Shown here piece by piece: positions 24,716 to 33,083 of a DNA stretch of 33,411 nt. The stretch spans positions 1-33,411 of the forward strand of contig CAYYAQ010000051.1 of the NCBI GenBank assembly GCA_964469555.1, written 5' to 3'. This DNA is from CAYYAQ01 sp964469555. Its GTDB lineage: Bacteria > Planctomycetota > UBA1135 > UBA2386. Every line of letters begins with the position of its first letter. Position 1 is the stretch's first letter. The position numbers and the translations under genes are program-made. The notes below the pieces were generated by a model that was given only the letters and a program-made list of their open reading frames with translations, was not told where the DNA came from and did no database searches.

Positions 24716-25134
24716 ACGACCAGACAACTTCCGAATCCCGCGCCCGGTCGATCCGAGTGCTCATCGGCAAGCCCGGACTCGACGGCCACGACGTCGGTGC
24801 CAAGCTCGTCGGACGCGCGTTGGTGGATGCGGGCATGCAAGTGACCTACACCGGCCTGCGCCAGGCCCCCACCGCAATCGCCGAGAAGGCCGCACAACAC
24901 GAGGCAGACGTGGTCGGACTCTCGATCCTGTCCGGCACCCACATGCGCCTGGTCGCCGAAGTGCTGCAATGCCTGCAGTCCGGCGGCCTCGACGATGTCG
25001 TGGTGATCGTCGGCGGCAACATCCCGGCATCGGACCGCGGCCAGCTCCTGGAGATGGGCGTGGCCGAGGTGTTCCCGACCGGAGCTGAGTTCGACGAGAT
25101 CGTGCAATTCCTGGAGAGGAGCGTGCAGCCATGA
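24712..25134 (+). CDS. B12-binding small subunit of acyl-CoA mutase
   Basis: 140 residues from the ATG at 24712, overlapping the preceding stop as ATGA. The cobalamin-binding domain is complete. It has the base-off signature DGHDVG (24-29, His26 as lower cobalt ligand), LSILSGTH (70-77) and VIVGGNIP, in the classic DxHxxG...SxL...GG order. As in isobutyryl-CoA and 2-hydroxyisobutyryl-CoA mutases, it is a separate polypeptide and not the C-terminus of the large subunit. It pairs with the next gene. By context this would be the small subunit of a (2-aminophenyl)succinyl-CoA mutase (IaaGH type). Confidence 0.93.
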   Translation: MNDQTTSESRARSIRVLIGKPGLDGHDVGAKLVGRALVDAGMQVTYTGLRQAPTAIAEKAAQHEADVVGLSILSGTHMRLVAEVLQCLQSGGLDDVVVIVGGNIPASDRGQLLEMGVAEVFPTGAEFDEIVQFLERSVQP

Positions 25135-26765
25135 GTAGCGAAGATCAGGGCGCCAAACCCGACGTCCCCAAAGTCATCTGGGAATCCGGAATCGAAGTCA
25201 AACCGGTCTACGGACCCGACGAGTTGCAGGCGAGCGGTGGCGTCGACGGCGTGGGGTCTCCCGGGGAGTACCCATTCACTCGCGGTATCCATCCCCTGAT
25301 GTATCGCAAGCGACCCTGGACGATGCGACAGTACGCGGGGTTCGGCACCGCGGCGGAAACCCGCGAGCGGTTTCGGTTCCTGGTCGCCCGCGGACAGACC
25401 GGGCTCAACGTCGCCTTCGATCTGCCGACCCAGTGCGGCTACGACTCGGACGACCCGATGGCCGAGGGCGAGGTCGGCCGTGTCGGCATGGCGGTGGACA
25501 CCCTGCAGGACATGGAGACCGCGTTCGACGGCATCGACCTCAACGAGATCACGGTGTCGTTGACGATCAACGGCGCAGCCGTGCCGATCATGGCGATGTA
25601 CTTCGCCATGGCACGCAAGCGCGGCTACGACCTGTCGACGCTGCGCGGCACCGCGCAGAACGATATCCTCAAGGAGTTCATCGGTCGCGGCACCTGGATC
25701 TACCCGGTCGAGTCGTCGATCAAGCTCGTCGGGGATACGGTGGAGTTCTGCGCGAAGAACGCCCCCAAGTACAGCGCGGTGAGTGTCTGCGGCTACCACG
25801 TACGCGAATCGGGCGCCAATCCGGCCCAGGAGATGGCCTACGGGTTGTCCATCGCGTGCGCCTACATCGACCACGTGCTGGCTCGAGGCATCGACATCGA
25901 CGACTTTGCCAAGACACTGAGTTTCAACTTCGACATCCATGGCAACCTGTGGGAGCAGGTAGCGAAGTTCCGCGCCGGCCGAAGACTCTGGGCGAAGATC
26001 CTCAAGGAGAAGTACGGCGCCAAGAACCCGCGATCGATGCAGCTGCGCATGATCGCCGGCGGCGGTGGCGCCGGACTGACGATTCGCGAGCCGGAGAACA
26101 ACATCATGCGCGGCGCCTACTACGGGCTCGCCAGCGCCCTGTCCGGAACGCAGACGATGGCGCTCTGCAGCTACGACGAGGCTTACACGATTCCAACCGA
26201 GAAGGCCGCCAAGCTCTCGCTGCGCACGATGCAGATCATGATGCACGAGATCGGACTGTGCGACACGGTGGATCCGCTGGCCGGATCCTACTTCGTGGAG
26301 AGCGTGACCAACGAGATGGAGAAGCGCATCCTCGCGGTAATGGACGAGGTCTCTGCTGACGGCGGGATCGTGCACGGCGTCGCCTCGGGCATGGTGCAGG
26401 ACCGAGTCAATCGTGAGGCGTACGACCACGAACGGCGCTTGCGCCGAGGTGAAGTCCCCAAGGTCGGCGTCAACATGCTGGTCGACGATGCGGACGCAGA
26501 GGAATCGGTACCCGACATCGAGATGCACCCCTACCGCGAAGAGAACGCCACGAGCCAGATCACAGCGCTGCAGCAGATCCGGCAGGAGCGGGAAGATGCC
26601 ACTGTCACAGCACGTCTGGAGGCGGTGCGGGCCGCCGCCCGTGCCGACGAGAACGTAATGCCGGCGGTGATCGACGCCGTCGAGGTCTACGCGACCGTGG
26701 GCGAGGTTTGCAATGCGCTGCGGGATGTCTACGGCGCCTACCAAGAACCGATCCTGCCGGTGTGA
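25131..26765 (+). CDS. Large subunit of B12-dependent acyl-CoA mutase (methylmalonyl-CoA mutase family)
   Basis: 544 residues from the ATG at 25131 (ATGA overlap). It is the TIM-barrel catalytic subunit: YPFTRGIHPLMYRKRPWTM (47-65), QYAGFGTA, AFDLPTQCGYDSDDP, TAQNDILKEFIGRGTWIYP, VCGYHVRESGAN and CDTVDPLAGSYFVE. The length ends where B12-free large subunits normally end. In methylmalonyl-CoA mutase the substrate carboxylate is held by Tyr89 (RGPY) and Arg207. By my alignment these positions are His54 (RGIH) and Lys (in ESSIKLVG), while the Tyr-His pair (GYH) is kept. That argues against methylmalonyl-CoA as substrate. In the indoleacetate pathway the IaaGH mutase rearranges (2-aminophenyl)succinyl-CoA to (2-aminobenzyl)malonyl-CoA, and the neighbours support that. 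Confidence 0.92.
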   Translation: MSSEDQGAKPDVPKVIWESGIEVKPVYGPDELQASGGVDGVGSPGEYPFTRGIHPLMYRKRPWTMRQYAGFGTAAETRERFRFLVARGQTGLNVAFDLPTQCGYDSDDPMAEGEVGRVGMAVDTLQDMETAFDGIDLNEITVSLTINGAAVPIMAMYFAMARKRGYDLSTLRGTAQNDILKEFIGRGTWIYPVESSIKLVGDTVEFCAKNAPKYSAVSVCGYHVRESGANPAQEMAYGLSIACAYIDHVLARGIDIDDFAKTLSFNFDIHGNLWEQVAKFRAGRRLWAKILKEKYGAKNPRSMQLRMIAGGGGAGLTIREPENNIMRGAYYGLASALSGTQTMALCSYDEAYTIPTEKAAKLSLRTMQIMMHEIGLCDTVDPLAGSYFVESVTNEMEKRILAVMDEVSADGGIVHGVASGMVQDRVNREAYDHERRLRRGEVPKVGVNMLVDDADAEESVPDIEMHPYREENATSQITALQQIRQEREDATVTARLEAVRAAARADENVMPAVIDAVEVYATVGEVCNALRDVYGAYQEPILPV

Positions 26766-26773
26766 ACACATCC

Positions 26774-27994
26774 ATGACCGCCAAGAAGACAGACGACCGC
26801 CCCATCATTCTCAGCGTGGAACAGGCACTGAGCATGCCGTATGCGACGCTGCGTTTCGTGCATCTGGGCTGGCGAGTCATCCGAATCGAACCGACTCCGG
26901 TGGCCGGCCGCAAGTCGAAGGGCGACCCGAACCGCTACATCGGTGTGCCGGTGGCGGGTCAGGATCGACACAGCTACTTCGTCGCGCCGAACGTCGGCAA
27001 GGAAGCACTGGCGATCAACCTGAAGGACCCGGCCGGCCGCGATGTGCTACAACGGTTGATCCGCGAGCTTCCGGTGGACGTGTTCTGCACCAACACCATG
27101 CCGTCGCGACACGAGAGCCTGGGGATCGACTGCGAATCACTGCGCGAAATGCGTCCCGAACTCATCTGGAGCGCCATCTCCGCCATGGGCACCGCCTACC
27201 CCGACGTCCCCGGCTACGACCCGGCGACCCAGGCGCTGTGCGGTTACATGGACCTGACCGGTGAGCCCGACGGGCCGCCGCTGCAGTGCGGGCCACCGCT
27301 GATCGACCTGAAGGCCGGGGACGAAGTGTTCGCCCAGGTGCTGCTCGCGATGCTGGAGCGGGAGCGCTCGGGGCAGGGCAAGAAGATCGACGTCTCCATG
27401 GCCCACGCCGCGGTGTCGTGGTTGCACACGTTCACACCGATGCTGGACATGGGCTGCGAGCCCGACGACATCCGGCGCAGTGGCAACCAGCACCGACAGT
27501 TCATCCCGGTGAACGCCTATCCGACCCGTGACGGCTTCATCTTCATGGCGGTGGGCAGCGACGCCCAGTGGGCACGCCTGACCGAGCAGCCGATGTTCGC
27601 GTCCCTCGCCCAAGACCGCTTCTTGCGCAACGAGCACCGACGCGACCACAAGGAGGATCTGCACCGGCTGATCGGCGAGATCACCGCCGAGAGCCCCGCC
27701 GCGGACATCGCCGCCGTGTTCGCCTCCGCCGCCATCCCCCACTCGCCGATCACCAAGATCGAAGATGTCGCTGACCTGCCATTCGTTCGCGAAACCGCAC
27801 TGCGGACCACGCTTCCCGATGGGCGCAGCGTTCGATTGCCACCGCCCGCGGTGCCGACCGAACACCTGGCGATGGTGGACGGCGAGTTGCCGTTCTCGCC
27901 GAGCTACGGTGCGGACACCGACGCGGTGCTCGCGGAGATCGGGCTGAGGGATGGGGAGATCACAACGCTGCGGGAGAAGGGCGTCGTTGTCTAA
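26774..27994 (+). CDS. Class III (CaiB/BaiF) CoA transferase
   Basis: 406 residues from the ATG at 26774; a GTG at 26762 overlapping the mutase stop (GTGA) is an equally possible start. Family features are SMPYATLRFVHLGWRVIRIEP near the N-terminus (the usual aG--LaDlGAdVikvE region), INLKDPAGRDVLQRLI, YDPATQALCGYMDLTG, and GPPLIDLKAG with Asp178 in the place of the catalytic Asp of formyl-CoA transferase. IDVSMAHAAVSW and HSPITKIEDV also fit. The enzyme would move CoA to a dicarboxylate. In the auxin pathway the corresponding enzyme (IaaL) makes (2-aminophenyl)succinyl-CoA. No CoA ligase is present here, so the indoleacetyl-CoA made by IorAB is an attractive donor (inference). Confidence 0.9.
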   Translation: MTAKKTDDRPIILSVEQALSMPYATLRFVHLGWRVIRIEPTPVAGRKSKGDPNRYIGVPVAGQDRHSYFVAPNVGKEALAINLKDPAGRDVLQRLIRELPVDVFCTNTMPSRHESLGIDCESLREMRPELIWSAISAMGTAYPDVPGYDPATQALCGYMDLTGEPDGPPLQCGPPLIDLKAGDEVFAQVLLAMLERERSGQGKKIDVSMAHAAVSWLHTFTPMLDMGCEPDDIRRSGNQHRQFIPVNAYPTRDGFIFMAVGSDAQWARLTEQPMFASLAQDRFLRNEHRRDHKEDLHRLIGEITAESPAADIAAVFASAAIPHSPITKIEDVADLPFVRETALRTTLPDGRSVRLPPPAVPTEHLAMVDGELPFSPSYGADTDAVLAEIGLRDGEITTLREKGVVV

Positions 27995-28063
27995 CTCACC
28001 TTCGACTCGGACCGTTCTGACGCCGGTTCAACCCGGGAGTGGGCATTGGTAATATCACAGCCG

Positions 28064-28930
28064 ATGAGTGCCGCCGCCTACCACCGCCCACGCAGTCTGC
28101 GCGAAGCGCTTAGCTGCATGGACCAGACGCCGAATGCCCGCCTCATCGCGGGAGGCACGGACCTGCTGGTGAAGCAGCGCAAGGAGAGACCAGGCGTCGC
28201 CGCGCCGTTGATCTCGTTGCGATCGGTTTCCGAGTTGCGGCAAATCGACATCGATGGCGAGCGGCTGCGGATCGGATCCGCGGTACCATTGACCGACGTC
28301 GCCGCATCGCCGGGTTTGGCTGAGCGATTCCCGGTGCTCGTCGACTCGATTCGGGTGCTCGGCAGCCGACAGATCCGCAACGTCGCGACGCTGGGAGGCA
28401 ATTTGTGCAACGCCTCGCCGGCAGCGGACACGGCGCCTGCCCTGCTCACCCTTGATGCAACGGTCGAACTCGTCGGAACCGACGGCACCCGCGAGCTACC
28501 ACTCGCCGAGTTCTTGCACGGCCCAGGGCAGACCGCCCTGATGCCCGGCGAGATCCTCACCGCCGTGATCCTGGATCCTCCACCACCAGGCGCCGGGATG
28601 GCCTTCCTGCGCAAGGGTCGCGTGAAGATGGACCTGGCGATCGTCAGCCTCGCAGTAGTCCTCTCGATGGACGGAGACGTGTGCGTACAAGCGCGACTCG
28701 CCGCCGGCGCGGTGGCGCCGGTGCCGCTGCGGCTGGACGCGGCGGAGTCCATCCTCGTCGGGTCGCAGTTGGATGCCGCGACCATCCAACGCGCACAGGC
28801 TGCCGCGCAAGCGGCCATCGCGCCGATCAGCGACCTGCGCTCTAGCGCGGACTATCGCCGGCGGCTGCTGGGTGTCTACGTGAAGCGCGGCGTATCGGCG
28901 GCTGTGCACGCTGCGGGGGGTCGATCGTGA
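28064..28930 (+). CDS. Molybdenum hydroxylase, FAD-binding medium subunit
   Basis: 288 residues from the ATG at 28064; a TTG eighteen bases upstream is less likely. A 69-base spacer separates it from the CoA transferase gene, the largest gap in the operon, so a secondary promoter is possible. FAD-contact motifs of the CoxM/XDH-B class are visible: LIAGGTDLLV (27-36) and RNVATLGGNLCNASPAAD (105-122). AFLRKGRVKMDLAIVSLAV and a CO-dehydrogenase flavoprotein C-terminal domain follow. This subunit passes electrons from the Fe-S subunit to the acceptor. It forms a three-gene M-S-L set with the two genes downstream, overlapping the next as GTGA. Confidence 0.92.
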   Translation: MSAAAYHRPRSLREALSCMDQTPNARLIAGGTDLLVKQRKERPGVAAPLISLRSVSELRQIDIDGERLRIGSAVPLTDVAASPGLAERFPVLVDSIRVLGSRQIRNVATLGGNLCNASPAADTAPALLTLDATVELVGTDGTRELPLAEFLHGPGQTALMPGEILTAVILDPPPPGAGMAFLRKGRVKMDLAIVSLAVVLSMDGDVCVQARLAAGAVAPVPLRLDAAESILVGSQLDAATIQRAQAAAQAAIAPISDLRSSADYRRRLLGVYVKRGVSAAVHAAGGRS

Positions 28931-29430
28931 GCGACGTGGCGATCACCTTCGAGCTGAACGGTCGGACGACACCGCTGCGCATCCAACCGCAGCTTCGGTT
29001 GATCGACGTGCTCCGCGACAGCCTGGGGCTGACCGGTACCAAGGAGGGTTGCAGTGAGGGTGAGTGCGGCGCGTGCACGGTCCTCGTCGATGGCCGCACG
29101 GTGAACTCATGCCTGTTCCCCGCCATCGAAGCCGACGGCTGCAAGGTGACCACCGTAGAAGGCCTGGTCGGCCCCGGCGGCTGCTTGTCGACGGTGCAGG
29201 AGGCGTTCCTGGAAGGTGGTGGCGTGCAGTGTGGATTCTGCACCCCGGGCATGATCATGACCGCGGCGGAGTTTCTCGAGGAGCATGCCGACCCAACCGA
29301 GGCGGAGATCCGGGAGGCGCTGACCGGCAACCTGTGCCGCTGCACCGGCTACGTGCAGATCGTCGACTCGATCCAGCGGGCAGCACATCGACACCGATCG
29401 GACAACCGCCAACAAGGAGCCGAGACGTGA
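28927..29430 (+). CDS. Molybdenum hydroxylase, 2Fe-2S small subunit
   Basis: 167 residues from a GTG at 28927 (GTGA overlap). Both clusters of the CoxS/XDH-C family are complete. The plant-type 2Fe-2S site has Cys42, Cys47, Cys50 and Cys62 (GCSEGECGAC), and the second site has Cys102, Cys105, Cys137 and Cys139 (QCGFCTPGM and LCRCTGY). It carries electrons from the molybdenum centre of the large subunit to the FAD subunit. The C-terminal ~20 residues are basic and variable. It overlaps the large-subunit gene by four bases. Confidence 0.95.
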   Translation: MSDVAITFELNGRTTPLRIQPQLRLIDVLRDSLGLTGTKEGCSEGECGACTVLVDGRTVNSCLFPAIEADGCKVTTVEGLVGPGGCLSTVQEAFLEGGGVQCGFCTPGMIMTAAEFLEEHADPTEAEIREALTGNLCRCTGYVQIVDSIQRAAHRHRSDNRQQGAET

Positions 29431-31856
29431 GCGAAGAACTGCGCTACGTCGGCAAGAGCGTCCCCCGTCCCGAGGGACCGGACAAGGTCGCGGGTCGCGC
29501 CCAGTACATCCACGATCTAACCCGACCGGGCATGTTGTTCGGCAAGATCAAGCGCAGCGCCCACGCTCACGCCCGGATCAAGGCGATCCACACCGAGAAG
29601 GCCCAGAAGCTCCCGGGCGTCATCTCGGTACTCACCGGCTTCAACTCACCCGAAGTCCGCGTCGGCTTCCTGCGCGACAACCTGGCGCTCAAGCGAGACA
29701 CGGTGCGCCAGTTTCGCGACGAGATCGCGGCGGTTGCAGCGACGGATCCACAGACCGCGCAGGCGGCACTAGACCTCATCGAGGTCGAGTACGAACCGCT
29801 CGATGCGGTCTTCGATCCCCACGACGCGCTCCTGGACGGCGCCCCACTCGTGCATGACACCGATGCCCGTGGCCGACCGATCGAGAGCAACCGCCTGCCG
29901 TTGACCTTCGCGCATCACTCGGGAGACCTCGAAGCCGCGCGGGCGGCCTCCGCGCACATCGCACGAGGCGACTACTCCGTTCCTCTGATCCAACAGAGTT
30001 GCATGGGGACGGCAGGGTGCATCGCCGAGTTCGACATGCGGGACAACCTGACGATCTGGACCAAGACCCAGATCCCGTTCCTGGCGCAGCGGGACTTCAT
30101 CCGGACCCTCGAGGAGATGGGGCTCGAGGGCAGGAACGCCAAGGTGATCGTGCCGGCGCTGGGTGGCGGATTCGGCACCGGCCTCGACACCCACTGCTAC
30201 GAGTTCATCGCCATCCTGCTGGCCCACGATGCCTCGCGGCCGGTCAAGATCCTGTTCGATCGGGAGGAGGAGTTCGCCTACCTCTCCCCCCGGCAGTCGG
30301 CGCAGGTGCACGTGGAACAGGGTTGCGATGAAGACGGTCGCTTGACGTTTCGCAAGATCGACATCGTGCAGGACAACGGGGCGTACGCGTCGTGGGGGGC
30401 GACCTTCCCTTCGGTGATGCTGCTACCGGTGACGTCGCTCTACCGCGTGCCGGTCGTCCACTTCGATTCGACCATCGTCTACACCAACAACACCTACTGC
30501 CAGGCGATGCGCGGCTACGGCAATCCCGAGGTGACCTGGGGCATCGAGACCAACCTCGATGAGTTGGCCGAGATGGCCGGGATTGATGCGCTCGAGATGC
30601 GGCGGGTCAACTGCAACGACCCGGGTGAAATCACACCGATGGGCACGAAGGTGAGTTCGTGTGGGCTCCGTGAGTGCCTGGACTTCGTTGGCGAGAGTCT
30701 CAGTTGGAGTGAGAAGCGCCGGTCGAATCGTGATGACAGCGCCACGCCTGGCAACAGCACCACCCGCCGTGGCGTCGGCGCCGCCTCGTTGATCCACGTC
30801 GGCGGATCCGGCCGCATCTACCGATCGGATGCGAGTGGGCTGATCCTCAAGCTCGACGACTTTGGCAACGTCAACGTCTACTACGGCGGGGTCGAGATGG
30901 GACAGGGCCTGCACGCAGCGTTGACCGCGGGAGTCTGTGATGCGTTGGGCGTGACACCTGACAAGGTGTTCATCAACCAGACGGATACCTCGACGTGCCC
31001 GTGGGATGTCGGCACCCACGCCAGCCGCGGTGCGTTCATGAGCTGTAACGCGGCGCTGCTGGCCGCGGAGAAGGTGCGAGCACGGATCTTCGCGGCATCC
31101 GCGCAGATCGTTCCCGACGAGATCGCCAAGAGCCTGCGCAAGTACCGCAAGAAGAACCCGGACTACGAGCCGCCGGATTACGACTTCGCCGCGTCAGTCA
31201 CCGCCGCGAACTTCGAGATGCGCGAGAACATCGTGTTCCTGAAGGACGCGCCGGACGTGTCGTGGGCCAGGGTCCCGCTCGGCCGCGTGCTCCGTGCGAT
31301 GCACTTCCGGGCGGGCGGTGAGATGATCACCGAGACCGCGTTCTACGATCCGCCGAGTGATCTGCCGGATTGGGAGAAGGGCATCGGCAACATGTCGGCG
31401 ACCTACACCTACGGAACGCAAGGCGTGGAAGTCGAGGTCGACGTCGAGACCGGAGAGGTCACGATCTTGAAGATGGCCAACGCGCTGGACGCCGGCAAGG
31501 TCCTGAATCCCGCGGCTCTCAAGGGCCAGGTCATCGGTGGCATCGCCCAGGGCGTGGGCTACGCGCTCTACGAAGAGGTCAAGTCCGAGGAAGGCCGGAT
31601 CCTCAACGCTGGATTCACTGACTACAAGCTGCCGACGGCAACCGAGATGGGCTTCCCGATCGACCTGAAGTTCGTCGAGACGGTCGACGAGTTCGGCCCG
31701 TTCGGAGCGAAGGGCGCCGGCGAGCCGGGGCTGGTCCCGACGGCCCCGGCGATCGCGAACGCCGTGTACGATGCCGTGGGTGTACGGATCTACGACCTAC
31801 CGATCACGCCGGAGAAGGTGCTCGCGGCGCTCGATCAACTCGAGAAAGACGACTAG
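29427..31856 (+). CDS. Molybdenum hydroxylase, large (Mo-cofactor) subunit; candidate indoleacetate dehydrogenase
   Basis: 809 residues from the GTG at 29427, with AAGGAG eight bases upstream and a GTGA overlap. It is a xanthine dehydrogenase/aldehyde oxidase family subunit: N-terminal VGKSVPRPEGPDKVAGRAQY, Mo-cofactor contacts VPALGGGFGTG and QAMRGYGNPEV (~358), GVEMGQGLHAAL, and the catalytic Glu in KGAGEPGLVPTAP (~766). The AMRGYG loop differs from the AYRCSFR loop of CO dehydrogenase, so CO is not the substrate. The family hydroxylates electron-poor carbons using water. In the indoleacetate pathway such an enzyme (the iaa-encoded Mo-hydroxylase of Aromatoleum) oxidises indole-3-acetate at C2 to 2-oxoindole-3-acetate. 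The HyuAB neighbour that would open the resulting lactam supports this. Its stop shares CTAG with the convergent thiolase gene. Confidence 0.92.
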   Translation: MSEELRYVGKSVPRPEGPDKVAGRAQYIHDLTRPGMLFGKIKRSAHAHARIKAIHTEKAQKLPGVISVLTGFNSPEVRVGFLRDNLALKRDTVRQFRDEIAAVAATDPQTAQAALDLIEVEYEPLDAVFDPHDALLDGAPLVHDTDARGRPIESNRLPLTFAHHSGDLEAARAASAHIARGDYSVPLIQQSCMGTAGCIAEFDMRDNLTIWTKTQIPFLAQRDFIRTLEEMGLEGRNAKVIVPALGGGFGTGLDTHCYEFIAILLAHDASRPVKILFDREEEFAYLSPRQSAQVHVEQGCDEDGRLTFRKIDIVQDNGAYASWGATFPSVMLLPVTSLYRVPVVHFDSTIVYTNNTYCQAMRGYGNPEVTWGIETNLDELAEMAGIDALEMRRVNCNDPGEITPMGTKVSSCGLRECLDFVGESLSWSEKRRSNRDDSATPGNSTTRRGVGAASLIHVGGSGRIYRSDASGLILKLDDFGNVNVYYGGVEMGQGLHAALTAGVCDALGVTPDKVFINQTDTSTCPWDVGTHASRGAFMSCNAALLAAEKVRARIFAASAQIVPDEIAKSLRKYRKKNPDYEPPDYDFAASVTAANFEMRENIVFLKDAPDVSWARVPLGRVLRAMHFRAGGEMITETAFYDPPSDLPDWEKGIGNMSATYTYGTQGVEVEVDVETGEVTILKMANALDAGKVLNPAALKGQVIGGIAQGVGYALYEEVKSEEGRILNAGFTDYKLPTATEMGFPIDLKFVETVDEFGPFGAKGAGEPGLVPTAPAIANAVYDAVGVRIYDLPITPEKVLAALDQLEKDD

Positions 31857-33043
31857 CCGACGCGCAGCACCATCGCCATCGCCGTGTCACCGGCGGCGCA
31901 GCCGCTGAACAAGCCGTAGCCCCCACCTTCGATCACCAACTCTTCGATCAACTCGATGATGACCCGCATCCCGGTCGGGCCCTGGGGGTGGCCGTAGATC
32001 AACGGCGAGCCGTAGTTGTTGAGCTTGTCCATGCCCAGTCCGGTCTGCTTGCAGAGGTAGGCGTCGTTCACCGCGAAGGGGTTGTGGGTCTTCACCGACT
32101 TGACTTGTGCCATCGTGATGCCTGCTGCCTGGAGCGCGCGCTCGGCAGCCGGCACGACAGCCATCGGCATGTGGGCCTTGTCGACCCGCGCGCAACCGAA
32201 TGACAGCACCTGAATCGTAACGCTGTCGTCTTTGCGCAGCGCCGCGGCCCTGTCCTTGGTGCACACGATCATCCCCGCGTTGCCGTCGGCTGGGTGCGTC
32301 TGGGCGCCGAAGGTGACGGTGCCACCCTCCATCGCCGGTCGCAGCTTGGCGAGGCCTTCGGGGGTCGTGGGAAAGATACCCTCGTCGACCTCGACCAACT
32401 TCGCCCGCTTGCCCCTGCCGATCTCGACCGGGAACATGTATCGCTTCTGGAAGGCGCGATCGTCAGCGAGGGCCTCCTGGTACTGCGCATGCCGCACCAA
32501 CGCGATCTCGTCCTGCTCCTCGCGGGTGATGCCGGCGACCTTGGCGACGTTCTCGGCGGTCTGCAGCATGGCGCCGCCAGCGAAGGGATCCTCGCTGAAG
32601 TTGTCCCACACCCAGTCCTCGGCATCGCCGCGGCCGCCGACGCCGGCGGGGTTCGGGTAGACGATGTGGGGACCGTTGCTGGTACGGTCACAGGTCACTC
32701 CGAGAACACACTCGCTGGCCCCGGTCTCGAGCTCGCCGGCCGCGATCGCGAGCACCCGCGCCGAGGTGGCGCAGGCCTGGGCGGCGGTGGTGCCGGTGAT
32801 CTTCTCCGCGCCGATCATGCCGGCGACCCAGGGAGCGCCGTAGAAACTCTGTTTCTGCGGCACGGTCATCCCCAGGGTCAGGTTGTCGAGACTGTCGGTG
32901 TCGATCTCCTTGCTGGCGAGGAATCGCCGCGCCGTGTTCGCCGCGAGAACGACGGAGTTGTCGTTGGCGAGAGCGCCCTGCCAGCGACAGAAGGGGCTGC
33001 TCCAGTAGGTTCCGTAGGGGATGAAGGTGTTGTCGAGGGTCAT
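31853..33043 (-). CDS. Thiolase family protein
   Basis: 396 residues from the ATG at 33043. All thiolase signatures are present: nucleophile Cys91 in TAAQACATSARVL, NPFAVNDAYL in the place of the NEAFA loop, GHPQGPTGMR carrying the active-site His, and Cys in SGCAAGDTAMAMV near the C-terminus. It resembles the non-condensing, SCP2-like or acetyl-CoA acetyltransferase side of the family. In the proposed pathway it would cleave 2-aminobenzoylacetyl-CoA to 2-aminobenzoyl-CoA plus acetyl-CoA. It is encoded convergently to the Mo-hydroxylase and lies 40 bases downstream of the aminotransferase, with which it is probably co-transcribed. Confidence 0.92.
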   Translation of the reverse strand: MTLDNTFIPYGTYWSSPFCRWQGALANDNSVVLAANTARRFLASKEIDTDSLDNLTLGMTVPQKQSFYGAPWVAGMIGAEKITGTTAAQACATSARVLAIAAGELETGASECVLGVTCDRTSNGPHIVYPNPAGVGGRGDAEDWVWDNFSEDPFAGGAMLQTAENVAKVAGITREEQDEIALVRHAQYQEALADDRAFQKRYMFPVEIGRGKRAKLVEVDEGIFPTTPEGLAKLRPAMEGGTVTFGAQTHPADGNAGMIVCTKDRAAALRKDDSVTIQVLSFGCARVDKAHMPMAVVPAAERALQAAGITMAQVKSVKTHNPFAVNDAYLCKQTGLGMDKLNNYGSPLIYGHPQGPTGMRVIIELIEELVIEGGGYGLFSGCAAGDTAMAMVLRVG

Positions 33044-33083
33044 CGGATCGAGTGTGGGTGGAGGGAGGGGTCTGGTGGGTTGT

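Noticed and set aside
24712..26765. Propionate-pathway methylmalonyl-CoA mutase
   Set aside because: No epimerase, MeaB-type chaperone or propionyl-CoA carboxylase is nearby, and the carboxylate-binding residues appear changed.
24846..26771. Long minus-strand open frame opposite the mutase
   Set aside because: The translated sequence is rich in His, Arg and Asp without any recognisable domain, while the plus strand encodes an intact mutase.
29427..31856. Carbon monoxide dehydrogenase large subunit
   Set aside because: The active-site loop is AMRGYG and not the AYRCSFR loop of CoxL, so this is another molybdenum hydroxylase.
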